From Ulvibacterium sp965228935 (lineage in GTDB: Bacteria > Bacteroidota > Bacteroidia > Flavobacteriales > Flavobacteriaceae): 64,000 nt of DNA. The notes beneath the pieces were generated by a model that ran no database searches, was not told the DNA's origin, and was given only the letters and a program-made list of their open reading frames with translations. Numbering within the stretch: the first letter of the stretch is position 1; each line of letters opens with the position of its first letter. Position numbers and translations under genes: made by a program. The stretch lies in assembly GCF_965228935.1 (NCBI RefSeq), contig NZ_OZ245846.1:4898001-4962000 (forward strand), given 5' to 3'. Of this stretch, positions 52,227 through 61,310 are shown one piece after another.

Positions 52227-53426
52227 ATGGAAATTAGTAAGACATATCCAAAGCAAATAAAAGCAATTCAGATCCTATTCTTTTTTGCTTTTTTAATTGT
52301 CAGTTGTGGATCCAACACTTCCGGTCAATACAAATATGAGCCTCCAGAAGCAATCAATGATGGGTTACGTACGGGACACCTGAACGAGGTGGGTATGGAT
52401 TCGATGATCATGGGAAAAGCGGTCAAAAAAACGCAACAAGGCAAATTTAGGGAAATCCATTCCATCCTTATTTATAAAGATAATACTCTGGTATTAGAGG
52501 AATATTTTCCGGGACATAAATACCAATGGGATGCCCCCGGACATGAAGGGGAATGGGTGAATTGGGACAGGAATATGCTCCATAGTGTAATGTCGGACAG
52601 TAAAAGTATCACTTCGGCCTGTGTTGGCATTGCCGTGGACAAAGGTTTTATAAAAAGCGTTCATCAATCTATTTTCGATTATTTGCCGGAGCACCAGCAT
52701 CTCAAGACCAGGGACAAATCCAAAATTACGATCGAACATCTTCTGACTATGACCTCTGGTCTTGAATGGTCCGAATGGGAGTCTCGCTATAGCAACCTGG
52801 AGAACCCTATTATTGCGATTTGGTATTCCAAAAAAGATCCCCTTAGTTTTATTTTGGAAGGAGAACTTTTACATGAGCCCGGAACATCCTATTCGTATTA
52901 TGGGGGAAACATGATCATATTGGGGGAAATAATTCGGAATGCCACAAAAATGACAATAGACGAGTTTTCTGCAAAGTTTTTATTTAATCCCTTGGGAATC
53001 GAGACGTTCGATTGGTCCGTGCAATTTGATAATGGTGTATTTGAGGCAGCTGGGGGATTACGGCTGAAGCCCAGGGATATGCTAAAGATCGGGATAACCT
53101 TTCTCCAAAATGGTGTTTGGAAAGGCAAACGGATTATTTCTGAACAGTGGGTGGAAAAAAGTATGACCCCGTTCCAAGGCAATACGGCAATTAAAGTTCC
53201 TGGCGAAGATTCCGATAAAATCGCGTATTCCTATTCTTGGTGGATAGACCAATTTTCCTACTCCGGCAAAACCGTTAAGGGTTTCTATGCCGGTGGGTGG
53301 GGCGGCCAAAAAATCATAGTGATTCCGAAGTTGAATACCGTAGTAGTCTTTACGGGTGGTAATTACACTTCAAAACTTCGGCAATTCAAACTTCTTGAAA
53401 AATATGTTTTGCCCTCCCTGCCATGA
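52227..53426 (+). CDS. Serine hydrolase lipoprotein (class C beta-lactamase fold)
   Basis: 399 residues with a lipoprotein signal (ILFFFAFLIVSCGSN). SxxK is present as SDSKSITSACVG, the Tyr motif as SYYGGN, and the C-terminal GGWGGQKI block replaces KTG. The domain matches the PBP4*/class C esterase family. It resembles the protein at 27039 in fold but not closely in sequence. Its -7 box TACTTTTG lies 29 bp upstream of the ATG. Substrate unknown. Confidence 0.84.
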   Translation: MEISKTYPKQIKAIQILFFFAFLIVSCGSNTSGQYKYEPPEAINDGLRTGHLNEVGMDSMIMGKAVKKTQQGKFREIHSILIYKDNTLVLEEYFPGHKYQWDAPGHEGEWVNWDRNMLHSVMSDSKSITSACVGIAVDKGFIKSVHQSIFDYLPEHQHLKTRDKSKITIEHLLTMTSGLEWSEWESRYSNLENPIIAIWYSKKDPLSFILEGELLHEPGTSYSYYGGNMIILGEIIRNATKMTIDEFSAKFLFNPLGIETFDWSVQFDNGVFEAAGGLRLKPRDMLKIGITFLQNGVWKGKRIISEQWVEKSMTPFQGNTAIKVPGEDSDKIAYSYSWWIDQFSYSGKTVKGFYAGGWGGQKIIVIPKLNTVVVFTGGNYTSKLRQFKLLEKYVLPSLP

Positions 53427-53574
53427 AACGGATCCAAAAAAAGTTCTCGATACCGGCAGCAAATCAACTTACTTGGCATAGCAAAACACTATTGAAAATC
53501 CGACCCTCGATATCAAGGGCCAAGAAGTAATAAAAAAGAAATGAAAGGACTTGACTATTTTTTGTCTGCGCCGA

Positions 53575-54267
53575 CTACAACAACCTAAATCGTTCCTTTG
53601 CCTTGAATAGTGTCCTTTTTATTACCTCCTCCGGCACTTCCAATATCTCGGATATCTCCAAAGTGTCCTGATTACCAAAAACCAGCAGTTCCACCACCAT
53701 TTTACTTCTTAACGGTATAGTTGAATACAAAAATCCCAGTAATCGCCTTTTTTCATCGGAAAGCAAGGAGGCTTCATTAAGTCCAAGTTTTTGGATCATC
53801 AATTGTTCCAAGGAGGCATCCAAATAGATTTGTTTTGACCAACCCTGTTTTTGTTGGTATGAGATGTCGTCCAATTCTTCATTAAGTATGAGGTCTCCAT
53901 CGCCATCCGTGGTAAAATCCTCATTTAATAACTTCATTTCAGCCTTCAGCAGAGCATGTGTATTGACATCATCGGGAATCTCCAGGGCCCTTTTCTCGTC
54001 CATTTTTTGAATGGCCTTTTTAAAGAGCGATCTCCGTAATCTTTTTTCGTCCATCTCACCGGAGAAAGTTTTAAAAGTCTCCAAATAAACTTCATTGAGC
54101 ATGCCCTCGGCATCATAAAACCCTACATCCAAATCGCCTTGCCTTTCGGCGGCTTTGAGACTTCCGGTCATGAACTTCTTCAATTCCGGGAGAAAAGTCT
54201 CCAATTTTTCATAAAACTGTTCAAAATCATTTTCTTGCTTATGCTTATACAGTTCTTTAGTACTCAT
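53575..54267 (-). CDS. Sigma-70-like RNA polymerase factor
   Basis: 230 residues. The N-terminal half (FLPELKKFMTGSLKAAERQG onward) resembles sigma region 2 loosely, and the C-terminal LEISEILEVPEEVIKRTLFKAKERF is a region-4 HTH with the order seen in ECF sigmas. The middle 70 residues are acidic and unusual. It has its own Fnr-type promoter with a perfect -7 box, so it may pass the signal on to further genes. Could also be a sigma-like regulator without promoter specificity. Confidence 0.68.
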   Translation of the reverse strand: MSTKELYKHKQENDFEQFYEKLETFLPELKKFMTGSLKAAERQGDLDVGFYDAEGMLNEVYLETFKTFSGEMDEKRLRRSLFKKAIQKMDEKRALEIPDDVNTHALLKAEMKLLNEDFTTDGDGDLILNEELDDISYQQKQGWSKQIYLDASLEQLMIQKLGLNEASLLSDEKRRLLGFLYSTIPLRSKMVVELLVFGNQDTLEISEILEVPEEVIKRTLFKAKERFRLL

Positions 54268-54377
54268 ACTGTTTAAAATTAATGGGGTGACGACATATAT
54301 GTATCCACTATAGTGTTATATCTACTTTACACACTTTTACCCTTTTGATTTGAATCCGTGTTTTTAGTTCAAATAAT

Positions 54378-54421
54378 CAAATATAATTCTGGAACTTGAC
54401 AAAACAAATGTCCATTGTCAT
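54378..54421 (-). promoter_or_regulatory. Fnr/Crp-type site plus -7 element, sigma-like gene
   Basis: On the minus strand ATGAC-AATG-GACAT (54408-54421, one core mismatch) is followed by 22 nt and a perfect TATATTTG (54378-54385). The leader to the start at 54267 is about 105 nt. Confidence 0.6.
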
Positions 54422-54521
54422 AGGTTAAGTGGAAAAAATCACAGTTTAATTTTCAAGATTCCAGTTTGCTTAAAAACAATTTCCCTTTTGATTTTCCGAT
54501 CCATTTTCCAAATTCCTAGTC

Positions 54522-55016
54522 CTAATCCTTAACCTCGGCAAACAAAACCATATAGTTATGCCCCTTTTCTTTAGCACATTTTGGGCAATAGGCATAGTGC
54601 ACATAATAGTTTTTTGCTTTTTCTCCGGATGTGTCCAAATAAGAATCCATCTGTTTCATGAATTTGGGAACCGAGTTAAAAGGTCCATCAAAAACCTTGC
54701 TCACAAAAGTTCCGGATAACGTGGTATTCTTTGTATTGGGTACGGTACCCGTTACGGATAGGAAAATATCGGATTTAAACGCATTTGGGTCCATAAATAG
54801 CAAAAGGATATCTTCCTCATCCTTTGCTAATTTTTGGGCTTCTTCCGCTAGCTTCACCATCTTGGTAATCTTCTTCCCGATCATAGGTGGCAGTGGTATA
54901 TGAAAAAGTGTAGGTACCGATGCCTTGATGAATTTCTTATGATCCCATTTAAATGTCTTTCCGTCCCATTTTTCCGAATCGAAAGTGGGACAACATTCTT
55001 TCTTAGCTTGTTCCAT
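54522..55016 (-). CDS. Conserved protein with C-terminal CPKC motif
   Basis: 164 residues. It begins CCPTFDSEKWDGKTFKWDHK and ends with YCPKCAKEKGHNYMVLFAEV, a paired-cysteine motif. The conserved body, with FHIPLPPMIGK and TLSGTFVSKVFDGPF, matches a widespread bacterial family often labelled hydrolase or GyrI-like. It is the last gene of a five-gene minus-strand run. The Cys pairs could bind a metal or be redox active. Confidence 0.65.
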   Translation of the reverse strand: MEQAKKECCPTFDSEKWDGKTFKWDHKKFIKASVPTLFHIPLPPMIGKKITKMVKLAEEAQKLAKDEEDILLLFMDPNAFKSDIFLSVTGTVPNTKNTTLSGTFVSKVFDGPFNSVPKFMKQMDSYLDTSGEKAKNYYVHYAYCPKCAKEKGHNYMVLFAEVKD

Positions 55017-55077
55017 GGTCTATGTTTTAAAACCCAATTCACATTTCTGGTAACAATAGACAGATTGAGGTGTTTAT

Positions 55078-55863
55078 TTACGATCCAACCTGTTCATTGC
55101 TTTCAAGTTCTCTTTTTAGAATATTTCTGAATCGCGTTGCACTGATGTAGTGGTCTTCGAGTAACTTTCCATTGTGTAGCAAATTGAATACTCCATAGCC
55201 CGAAGGGGCATTTTTCGCTTCCTTGGCCGTTTCTATTTTGGTCACCTTTAAGTGGATATCAAAGTCCATTGCCGTATGCAACAAAGCCTCGACCGATTTC
55301 TCGTGCCAGGGGCACTGATCTGCATAGAGTAAATGCCAACCTTGGTACTTTTTCTGCTGAACGGTCCAATCCAATAGTTTGGGATCTAATGCCGTAGCCT
55401 CCCACTTTTTGGACAACAATTCAAACCTTCCTCTCTGATCTACCTGTTTGAACCCATTTTTCTCGAAAACACCTTTGTCCGCTATCCAACTGCCTTTGCT
55501 GGTCATTACACAAACTCCGGACCTATTTTTGTTAATGGCTTCTTGCTCCGCTTCCCTAATGAGCATAGTTCCATAACCTCTGTTCCTATCCTTTTTGGAA
55601 TAGACATACATACAATGGATAAACATATAGTTTTCCGCATCAACAGGTCGCCAGGCATTCTCGGCCGGCGTGTATTCCACAAACCCTATCATTTGGTCAT
55701 TCCCGTTTTTTAGGATTTTCAACTTTAGGCCCTCCCCATGACGTTTTTCAAACCATTTTCGCTTGCTTTCAAATGCCGGATTGGTAATATCCTTAACACA
55801 AAACAGGGTTTCCCTTTGAACATTCTCCGGGGTTACCTCCATTATTTTTAACGAGTTCGTCAT
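55078..55863 (-). CDS. GNAT acetyltransferase with YoaP-like C-terminus
   Basis: 261 residues. The N-terminal GNAT domain (about 1-150) has MFIHCMYVYSKKDRNRGYGTML, the RGYGT acetyl-CoA loop. The C-terminal 100 residues resemble the thioredoxin-like YoaP domain with YADQCPWHEKSVEALL. This fusion is known from Bacillus YoaP. It sits 3 bp after the GyrI-like gene. Substrate unknown. Confidence 0.82.
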   Translation of the reverse strand: MTNSLKIMEVTPENVQRETLFCVKDITNPAFESKRKWFEKRHGEGLKLKILKNGNDQMIGFVEYTPAENAWRPVDAENYMFIHCMYVYSKKDRNRGYGTMLIREAEQEAINKNRSGVCVMTSKGSWIADKGVFEKNGFKQVDQRGRFELLSKKWEATALDPKLLDWTVQQKKYQGWHLLYADQCPWHEKSVEALLHTAMDFDIHLKVTKIETAKEAKNAPSGYGVFNLLHNGKLLEDHYISATRFRNILKRELESNEQVGS

Positions 55864-55866
55864 TGC

Positions 55867-56430
55867 TTAGATTTTTTCAATTTTCACCAATGCCTTTCGA
55901 TACTTTATCTTCTTGTTTGGAACATCCCAAATCTCCATAACCGGGGTGTCCATCGCATAGCCCTTTTGCTCAGCGTAAACATTTAGGGTTGGATAAACCC
56001 TTCGGATTCCGATAAGTACCGAAGGCATCCCTTTAAACGGAAACTCTGCGACAAGATATTTGTCCTTAGGGTATTCCATTACTTCAAAATCTTTTTTCAG
56101 TGCTTCCATTTTATCAAGATCAGATTCCAAAATACATCCTATGTCCGCTCTCAACTTATCTTTTTCTGTAACCTTTGGATTATCATAGTAAATCCCAAAA
56201 CCTTTTGTAGTGGCTATTTGATGATCTTCCAATAACTTTTGGTAGACCCTATCGGAAATAGCGGAGCTTTGACTGTAATCCCCAGTTATTTTTTCATAGA
56301 CCAAGGTTTCGCCACCAACTTCCTTGATCTCAGGGGAGATAGTGACAAAACCACCGTAGTATGTGTATGCCGAAACTAGTATCACAACAAGCACCGCAAT
56401 AGTCCACAATACAATCTGGAGCGTTTTCAT
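55867..56430 (-). CDS. Membrane-anchored GyrI-like domain protein
   Basis: 187 residues from the ATG at 56430 (the frame opens at 56517 inside the SDR gene). One N-terminal membrane helix (VLWTIAVLVVILVSAYTYYGG), then a GyrI/effector-binding-like domain (VYEKITGDYSQSSAI, GIYYDNPKVTEKDKLRADIG in parts, YLVAEFPFKG). The fold binds small molecules in other proteins. It lies between the SDR and the GNAT genes in one operon. Confidence 0.78.
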   Translation of the reverse strand: MKTLQIVLWTIAVLVVILVSAYTYYGGFVTISPEIKEVGGETLVYEKITGDYSQSSAISDRVYQKLLEDHQIATTKGFGIYYDNPKVTEKDKLRADIGCILESDLDKMEALKKDFEVMEYPKDKYLVAEFPFKGMPSVLIGIRRVYPTLNVYAEQKGYAMDTPVMEIWDVPNKKIKYRKALVKIEKI

Positions 56431-56468
56431 ATGTGCAAATCTTTTTGTTTTAGGAGTCGATCCGGCTA

Positions 56469-57239
56469 TTATGCAGTAAGCATACCCCCATCCGCTACAT
56501 AGGTACAGCCCGTACAATACTTGCTCTCGTCCGAAGCTAAAAACAGGGCCATGTCCGCAATTTCCCGTGGCTCCGCATATCGCCCAAAAAGAACGGAAGA
56601 TTCAAAGTTCCCTAATGCCTCGTTGGGGTCTTCAGGTGATATGTCCTTTTCAATACGCCGCATCATATCCGTGTTCACGGGACCTGGGTGTATTGTATTC
56701 ACGCGGATTTTTTTATCCGCAAATTCGAGGGCGGCTACCTTCATAATTCCAATGACTCCATGTTTGCTGGCCACATAGGCCCCGAGGCCGGAAAAACCCT
56801 TTAACCCTGCAACGGAGGAAGTAATCATAACGCTACCACCTTCGGACATCTTAGGAATTACATATTGGCAACCAAGCCATACGCCTTTGAGGTTTACCGC
56901 AATGACCTTGTCAAAAATCGTTACGGGATATTCCGCAATGGGTCTAGAGACTCCTTCAATACCGGCATTGTTGAAAAATACATCGATCTTGCCATGTACA
57001 TCCAAGGTACGTTTTACATAGTTTTGGGTGTCCTCCGTTTTCGAAACATCGGCAACGCAGTAGGAAAGGTTAGGATGATCCAACTGATCATTGGCCTTTT
57101 CCAATGCTCCCTTGTCCCTATCCACAATAACCACCTTGGCTCCCTCTGCCAAAAACAATTCTGCAGTTGCTTGTCCAATACCCCCGGCACCCCCGGTAAT
57201 AAGGGCGACCTTATTCTTTAATCGGTTCATCATTTTCAA
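56469..57239 (-). CDS. Short-chain dehydrogenase/reductase
   Basis: 256 residues with a classical SDR core: cofactor loop ITGGAGGIGQA, NNAG at about 92, the catalytic Ser in ITSSVAG and YVASK with Tyr and Lys. Asp in VIVDRD suggests NAD(H) preference. It is one base from the WG-repeat gene and belongs to the same operon. Substrate unknown. Confidence 0.92.
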   Translation of the reverse strand: MKMMNRLKNKVALITGGAGGIGQATAELFLAEGAKVVIVDRDKGALEKANDQLDHPNLSYCVADVSKTEDTQNYVKRTLDVHGKIDVFFNNAGIEGVSRPIAEYPVTIFDKVIAVNLKGVWLGCQYVIPKMSEGGSVMITSSVAGLKGFSGLGAYVASKHGVIGIMKVAALEFADKKIRVNTIHPGPVNTDMMRRIEKDISPEDPNEALGNFESSVLFGRYAEPREIADMALFLASDESKYCTGCTYVADGGMLTA

Positions 57240-57240
57240 A

Positions 57241-57897
57241 TTACAGATTCATCCTGCGTATTTCCCAACGGTTATCGCTACCCTTTACGGCCAAAAGGTC
57301 TTCGGAAACCAAGCTTGCCCGTAGTTCGGGTATTTCGTAACGTCTTTTGGTCATTAAAATGCCATCCCTATCCCGAATAGGCCAGATCATCTCCCCCTTG
57401 GTATTTACTACCACTTCGGTAAATGTGTATTCATAAATATTCAGTTGAAAATTGTTCTTGCCCCTAAAAGTTCGTTTACAATAAATGCCTACCGTCTTAC
57501 CTCCATCAAAATGGGCGATATTAAGGTATTCCGGCGGGATGGCAATCTGCCCTTGCGTATCCATAAAGCCATAAAAAGGAATCCCTTCGTCCTCTATTTT
57601 TTGTATCGGGCAAAGCCCATTCTTAAATTGGGGATAACGGATACCCCTAACATCGCTTCGGGTAGCATCGTTATTTTTGTCCCATACGACATCATCTCTA
57701 AAATCGATGACCAGTTTTCCTGTTTGGTCAATAAATCCCCATTGATTCCCTTTTCTTACCGCAGCCAGGCCTTCACTGAAAGGTGCAACTTCATCAAGCT
57801 CCGAAATTGTAGGTTCGTTGATCTCTTCCATCGTTTGGGTTATACCCAGAAAGGGTAATATCATTAGTACGGCAAAAAGTATATATGTATGTTTCAT
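57241..57897 (-). CDS. Secreted WG-repeat protein
   Basis: About 218 residues from the ATG at 57897 (57903 is also possible). The signal peptide is HTYILFAVLMILPFLGITQ. Two or more WG repeats follow: FSEGLAAVRKGNQWGFIDQTGKLVI and YGFMDTQGQIAIPPEY (first in two parts). WG repeats form beta-rich binding surfaces. It is the first gene of a five-gene operon with an Fnr-type promoter and perfect -7 box. Confidence 0.82.
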   Translation of the reverse strand: MKHTYILFAVLMILPFLGITQTMEEINEPTISELDEVAPFSEGLAAVRKGNQWGFIDQTGKLVIDFRDDVVWDKNNDATRSDVRGIRYPQFKNGLCPIQKIEDEGIPFYGFMDTQGQIAIPPEYLNIAHFDGGKTVGIYCKRTFRGKNNFQLNIYEYTFTEVVVNTKGEMIWPIRDRDGILMTKRRYEIPELRASLVSEDLLAVKGSDNRWEIRRMNL

Positions 57898-57918
57898 ATC
57901 CATGAGTTTTGGTTTCTT

Positions 57919-57962
57919 CAAATGTACATGTGCACGTCTTCTTTTGAAATGATTTGAATCAG
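57919..57962 (-). promoter_or_regulatory. Fnr/Crp-type site plus -7 element, WG-SDR-GyrI-GNAT operon
   Basis: ATGAT-TTGA-ATCAG (57949-57962), then on the minus strand 22 nt and a perfect TACATTTG (57919-57926). The first start codon is at 57897 or 57903, so the leader is very short. Confidence 0.78.
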
Positions 57963-58002
57963 TCGCACCTATCGAAACACCACGGAAATAACGGTTCTTA
58001 AA

Positions 58003-58045
58003 ATGATCCAAATCATTGTGCCCCTATTCAAGGTTTCTAATTTTG
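58003..58045 (+). promoter_or_regulatory. Fnr/Crp-type site plus -7 element, lipoprotein gene
   Basis: The perfect palindrome core ATGAT-CCAA-ATCAT (58003-58016) is followed by 21 nt and a perfect TAATTTTG (58038-58045). It is the only example with 21 nt spacing. The gene begins at 58072. Confidence 0.75.
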
Positions 58046-58071
58046 AGGTATAAACCTTAAAAATTGGAGCG

Positions 58072-58716
58072 ATGAAAAAGTGGGTATCCTTATTCGGGTT
58101 TTTTGTTGTAATGGCCTGTTCCACAACACGGTTTGTGGATAGTTGGAAGAACAAGGAGGTTAGTTCCTTCCAACCCGAAAAACTGCTGATTATTGGTATG
58201 ACCGAAAACCTTACGGCCAGAATGATCTTTGAGGAGGAACTAAAAAAACAGTTCGTAAAATACGGTATCGATGCCCATGAAAGCAGTATGGTATTGGACA
58301 GGTCTTTTACCGATTCACAAAGAAGCGAGGAGGAAATCGATGCCATGGAAGAACAATTATTGACCCAAGGTTTTGATGCGGTGGTCATCACGGCCATTAT
58401 CGGAGTGGATGATAAAAGAAGCTATAATTCAGGATACTATACTTTTGGTTATCATTGGTACCGTTTCGGACCCTACTACTATCGTTTTCAAGATTTGTAC
58501 TATACCCCTGATTATTATAGCGATTATCAAGTATACCATGTGGAGACTTCCATTTATAACATTAAGGAGGACATGGACAGATCGCTGGTCTGGGTAGGCA
58601 CTTTTGACATTGTGGACCCCACAGACATAACCTCTACCGTTGATGATTATGTGGAACGAATTATCATGCAGTTGGAACGGGAAGGCGTAATTCAAAAAAC
58701 GAACAGTCTTCAGTAA
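58072..58716 (+). CDS. Lipoprotein, DUF4136-like
   Basis: 214 residues with lipobox VVMACSTT. The body (FVDSWKNKEVSSFQPEKLLIIGMTENLTARM in parts, then AVVITAIIGVD) resembles DUF4136-like lipoproteins. A Tyr-rich central stretch (about 120-162, many YY pairs) is notable. It faces away from the WG operon and shares the intergenic control region with it. Role unknown. Confidence 0.7.
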   Translation: MKKWVSLFGFFVVMACSTTRFVDSWKNKEVSSFQPEKLLIIGMTENLTARMIFEEELKKQFVKYGIDAHESSMVLDRSFTDSQRSEEEIDAMEEQLLTQGFDAVVITAIIGVDDKRSYNSGYYTFGYHWYRFGPYYYRFQDLYYTPDYYSDYQVYHVETSIYNIKEDMDRSLVWVGTFDIVDPTDITSTVDDYVERIIMQLEREGVIQKTNSLQ

Positions 58717-58770
58717 GTAATAAAACGTATTCCTTCTACCTACTGAAGACTACATACTGTTTGCCGATTT

Positions 58771-59223
58771 TTAGAACATTATATTTGAATAAATCATACT
58801 CTTTAAATTCTTGGGAAGTCCATCCCTGATATCCTCCATCTCTCCCAGGGAAACATACTTTCGCAGATACCTAAAGGTCAGATCAATATATTTTTCGGCC
58901 AATTCATTTTCATAGCCGTAATCGTTTATGGCGGCGGCCCCGTCAAATTTCTTCACCAACTCCACAAACTCCTCCATATGCTTAATTTTCGGCTTCTTTT
59001 TCTTGATCGTCCAACCGTTTACATAGGCGGCCTTTAGGAACATGGGCAGTTGGGCAATAAACTGCAAGGACTCTTGTATTGGGATAATCTCCCGTAACCC
59101 ATGTAATATAGAGGTTACTATTCTACCGGCTTTTTCAGTATCCTTGCCCAGGCCCAAATGCTTGGCATATTCTTTTAAAAATGTGTTTCCCTCGGTCGCA
59201 TATTGATTAAAATTAAGTGCCAT
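58771..59223 (-). CDS. DUF2267-domain protein
   Basis: 150 residues from the ATG at 59223 (MALNFNQYATEGNTFLKEYA), the earlier frame start at 59277 being inside the control site. It is all-helical, as DUF2267 proteins are: RIVTSILHGLREIIPIQESLQFIAQLP in parts. DUF2267 genes frequently sit next to universal stress protein genes, as here. Function unknown. Confidence 0.85.
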   Translation of the reverse strand: MALNFNQYATEGNTFLKEYAKHLGLGKDTEKAGRIVTSILHGLREIIPIQESLQFIAQLPMFLKAAYVNGWTIKKKKPKIKHMEEFVELVKKFDGAAAINDYGYENELAEKYIDLTFRYLRKYVSLGEMEDIRDGLPKNLKSMIYSNIMF

Positions 59224-59246
59224 GATGTTTTGTTTAAAGTGAAACC

Positions 59247-59320
59247 TAAAATTGATGGTTTCCCTACGCATTGCCAATGACCCTCGTCATTTTAAAAGGA
59301 ATTTCCCTCGGTTATCTTTG
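59247..59320. promoter_or_regulatory. Two-way Fnr/Crp-type site between DUF2267 and USP genes
   Basis: ATGAC-CCTC-GTCAT (59277-59290). On the plus strand 22 nt lead to a perfect TATCTTTG (59313-59320) for the stress protein at 59343. On the minus strand 22 nt lead to CAATTTTA (59247-59254) for the DUF2267 gene. One palindrome could serve both directions. Confidence 0.75.
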
Positions 59321-59342
59321 ATTATGCAAAAAATAATGGCGA

Positions 59343-60197
59343 ATGAAAAACATATTGATACCTACCGACTTTTCCCCGAACGCATGGAATGCCATACGGT
59401 ACGCCCTGGAGTTTTTTAAGGAGGAAACCGTTACCTTTTATCTTTTGCATACCTATACCCCAGCTTTTTATAGGATGGACTATATGCTCGGTGGACCTGC
59501 CTTTAGTGCCATTCCGGATGTAGGTGTGGATATTTCCCTGGCCGGATTGGAAAAGACTCTCAAAGATATTCAAAGACAGCTTCCAAACCCAAAACATAGC
59601 TTTGAAACCGTATCCGCCTTTAACCTGCTGACGGATGAAGTTAACGAGTTGGCCCAACAAAAGGGAATAGAAATGGTAGTCATGGGTACCAAAGGGGCAA
59701 CAGGGGCCAAACAATTTTTCTTGGGCTCAAACACCATATTCGTAATCCGCAAGGCAAAGATTCCCGTATTGGCCATACCCGAAAAAAGCAAGCACCGAAA
59801 AGTCAGCAATATTCTTTTCCCAACCGGGTATTGGTCTAAATATAAAATAGCGGAGCTACAACCGCTTTTAGAGATAGCAAAAACAAATAAAGCAAAAATT
59901 ACCGTGTTCCATGTAAAGGAAGAGTACGACCTTACCGAGCAGCAGGAACACAATAAGACGCACTTAAAAAAATGTCTGAAGAAAGTACCCTATCAATTTA
60001 CCGAGATACGGGAGAAATTAATGCCAAATGCCATATTGGATCACCTAGAGGGAAACGATTTCCAACTTTTGGCTATGATGAACCGGGGCCATTCGTTTTT
60101 TGAACGGTTGCTCATTAAACAAAATATAGACCAGATCGGCTTTCATGTGCAAATACCATTTTTGGTACTTCCGGACACCTCCAAAGTCATCCATTAA
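59343..60197 (+). CDS. Universal stress protein, two Usp domains
   Basis: 284 residues. The first Usp domain (ILIPTDFSPNAWNAIRYAL) has the ATP motif VMGTKGATGAKQFFLGSNT (G-x2-G-x9-GS). The second starts at ILFPTGYWSKYKIAEL and is more divergent. It is the first of three related stress protein genes on the plus strand (59343, 60208, 61338). The Fnr-type promoter is 23 bp upstream of the ATG. Confidence 0.93.
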   Translation: MKNILIPTDFSPNAWNAIRYALEFFKEETVTFYLLHTYTPAFYRMDYMLGGPAFSAIPDVGVDISLAGLEKTLKDIQRQLPNPKHSFETVSAFNLLTDEVNELAQQKGIEMVVMGTKGATGAKQFFLGSNTIFVIRKAKIPVLAIPEKSKHRKVSNILFPTGYWSKYKIAELQPLLEIAKTNKAKITVFHVKEEYDLTEQQEHNKTHLKKCLKKVPYQFTEIREKLMPNAILDHLEGNDFQLLAMMNRGHSFFERLLIKQNIDQIGFHVQIPFLVLPDTSKVIH

Positions 60198-60207
60198 GCC
60201 AAGAGCT

Positions 60208-61056
60208 ATGAAACATATACTTTTGCCCACTGATTTTTCCGATAACGCTTGGAATGCCCTCTTTACGGCACTAAAACTTTATGCCGATGTACCGTGCCAT
60301 TTTTATCTTTTGAACGCCCATGAGCCAAGTTTTGCCAATCTCCTGGGAGATAAGGGAAAACAGCGGTTGGCCGTTATTTACGATTCTATGGAGGAATATT
60401 CAAACCAGGAATTGAACAAGGTACTGGACTACTTAAAAAAGAACCATGGTAATACCAAACATACGTTCGAGAGGATTTCCAGAACGGATGATCTGGTCTC
60501 CGCCATAAAGGAAATCCTCTTGAAAAAGGATATGGACATGATTATTATGGGTACCAAAGGGGCGACCGGTGCCAAAGAGGTTTTTATGGGCAGCAATACG
60601 GTAAAAGTTATTAAAGCCATTCGCAACCGCCCCATAATGGTCATACCGGAAAGCTATGATTTCCAGGTTTTGGAAAAAATCATCTTTCCAACGGATTTTA
60701 CGAAGTTTTTTGAGCCTTTTGAGCTAAGCCCCCTTGTGGAACTAACGCTACTTTGGAAGGCCCACATTGCCGTTTTCCAAGTGGCCCTTGAATTTCAACC
60801 AAGCGATTCCCAAAAAGTGAACAAAACCTTACTGGGCAAAAGATTGGCCGATACAAAACATAGCTTCCATGAGGTTAAAATGAAAGAGGATATAACAAGG
60901 GGCATACAGGATTTTGTGGAGGAAAAAGAAGCGGGCATGATAGCCCTTATCCATTATGGGCATACTTTTTTAGAGAAATTGACTCGGGAACCCGTTGTAA
61001 AAAAGGTAGCCTTCCATACCAAGATCCCCATGTTGGTATTACCGGAATTATCGTAG
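60208..61056 (+). CDS. Universal stress protein, two Usp domains
   Basis: 282 residues from the ATG at 60208, 10 bp after the previous gene (the frame opens at 60145 inside it). The first domain reads ILLPTDFSDNAWNALFTAL, with MGTKGATGAKEVFMGSNTV as nucleotide motif; the second begins IIFPTDFTKFFEPFEL. It is a close paralogue of the upstream protein and should be on the same transcript. Confidence 0.93.
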   Translation: MKHILLPTDFSDNAWNALFTALKLYADVPCHFYLLNAHEPSFANLLGDKGKQRLAVIYDSMEEYSNQELNKVLDYLKKNHGNTKHTFERISRTDDLVSAIKEILLKKDMDMIIMGTKGATGAKEVFMGSNTVKVIKAIRNRPIMVIPESYDFQVLEKIIFPTDFTKFFEPFELSPLVELTLLWKAHIAVFQVALEFQPSDSQKVNKTLLGKRLADTKHSFHEVKMKEDITRGIQDFVEEKEAGMIALIHYGHTFLEKLTREPVVKKVAFHTKIPMLVLPELS

Positions 61057-61084
61057 AATCATATTTTGTCAAGAACCAAACCGC

Positions 61085-61103
61085 TATGGATTTCAAATCC
61101 ATA
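61085..61103. repeat. Perfect 19-nt palindrome
   Basis: TATGGATTT-C-AAATCCATA lies 29 bp after the stop of the second stress protein gene in this run. Farther out TTTGTC and GACAAA can also pair. It may terminate or pause transcription, or be a binding site. There is no T-tail. Confidence 0.5.
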
Positions 61104-61156
61104 CCAACTCGACAAATTATTGTGCGGAAGTATGATTCAACCATGAAATTACCTAT

Positions 61157-61310
61157 GGTTATTGGGTTGTTGGGTTGTTGGGTTGTTGGGTTATTTCTAA
61201 TAGTGGGTAACAATAACTTGTTAACCCAATAACCCTGTAACCCTTGAAAATAGAAATATTTATAATAACTGAAAGTCTTGTATTAAAAGTGCATACCTGC
61301 CGACCGCAGG
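61157..61310. repeat. Octamer repeat and inverted-repeat cluster before USP
   Basis: The unit GGGTTGTT occurs three full times plus a part (61164-61193). A 12-bp perfect inverted repeat GGTTATTGGGTT (61157) / AACCCAATAACC (61223) frames it. Farther on, CCTGC-GCAGG can form a hairpin (61296-61310), resembling dispersed intergenic repeats of Flavobacteriia. A diverged copy of much of this stretch lies at 44581. Confidence 0.65.
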
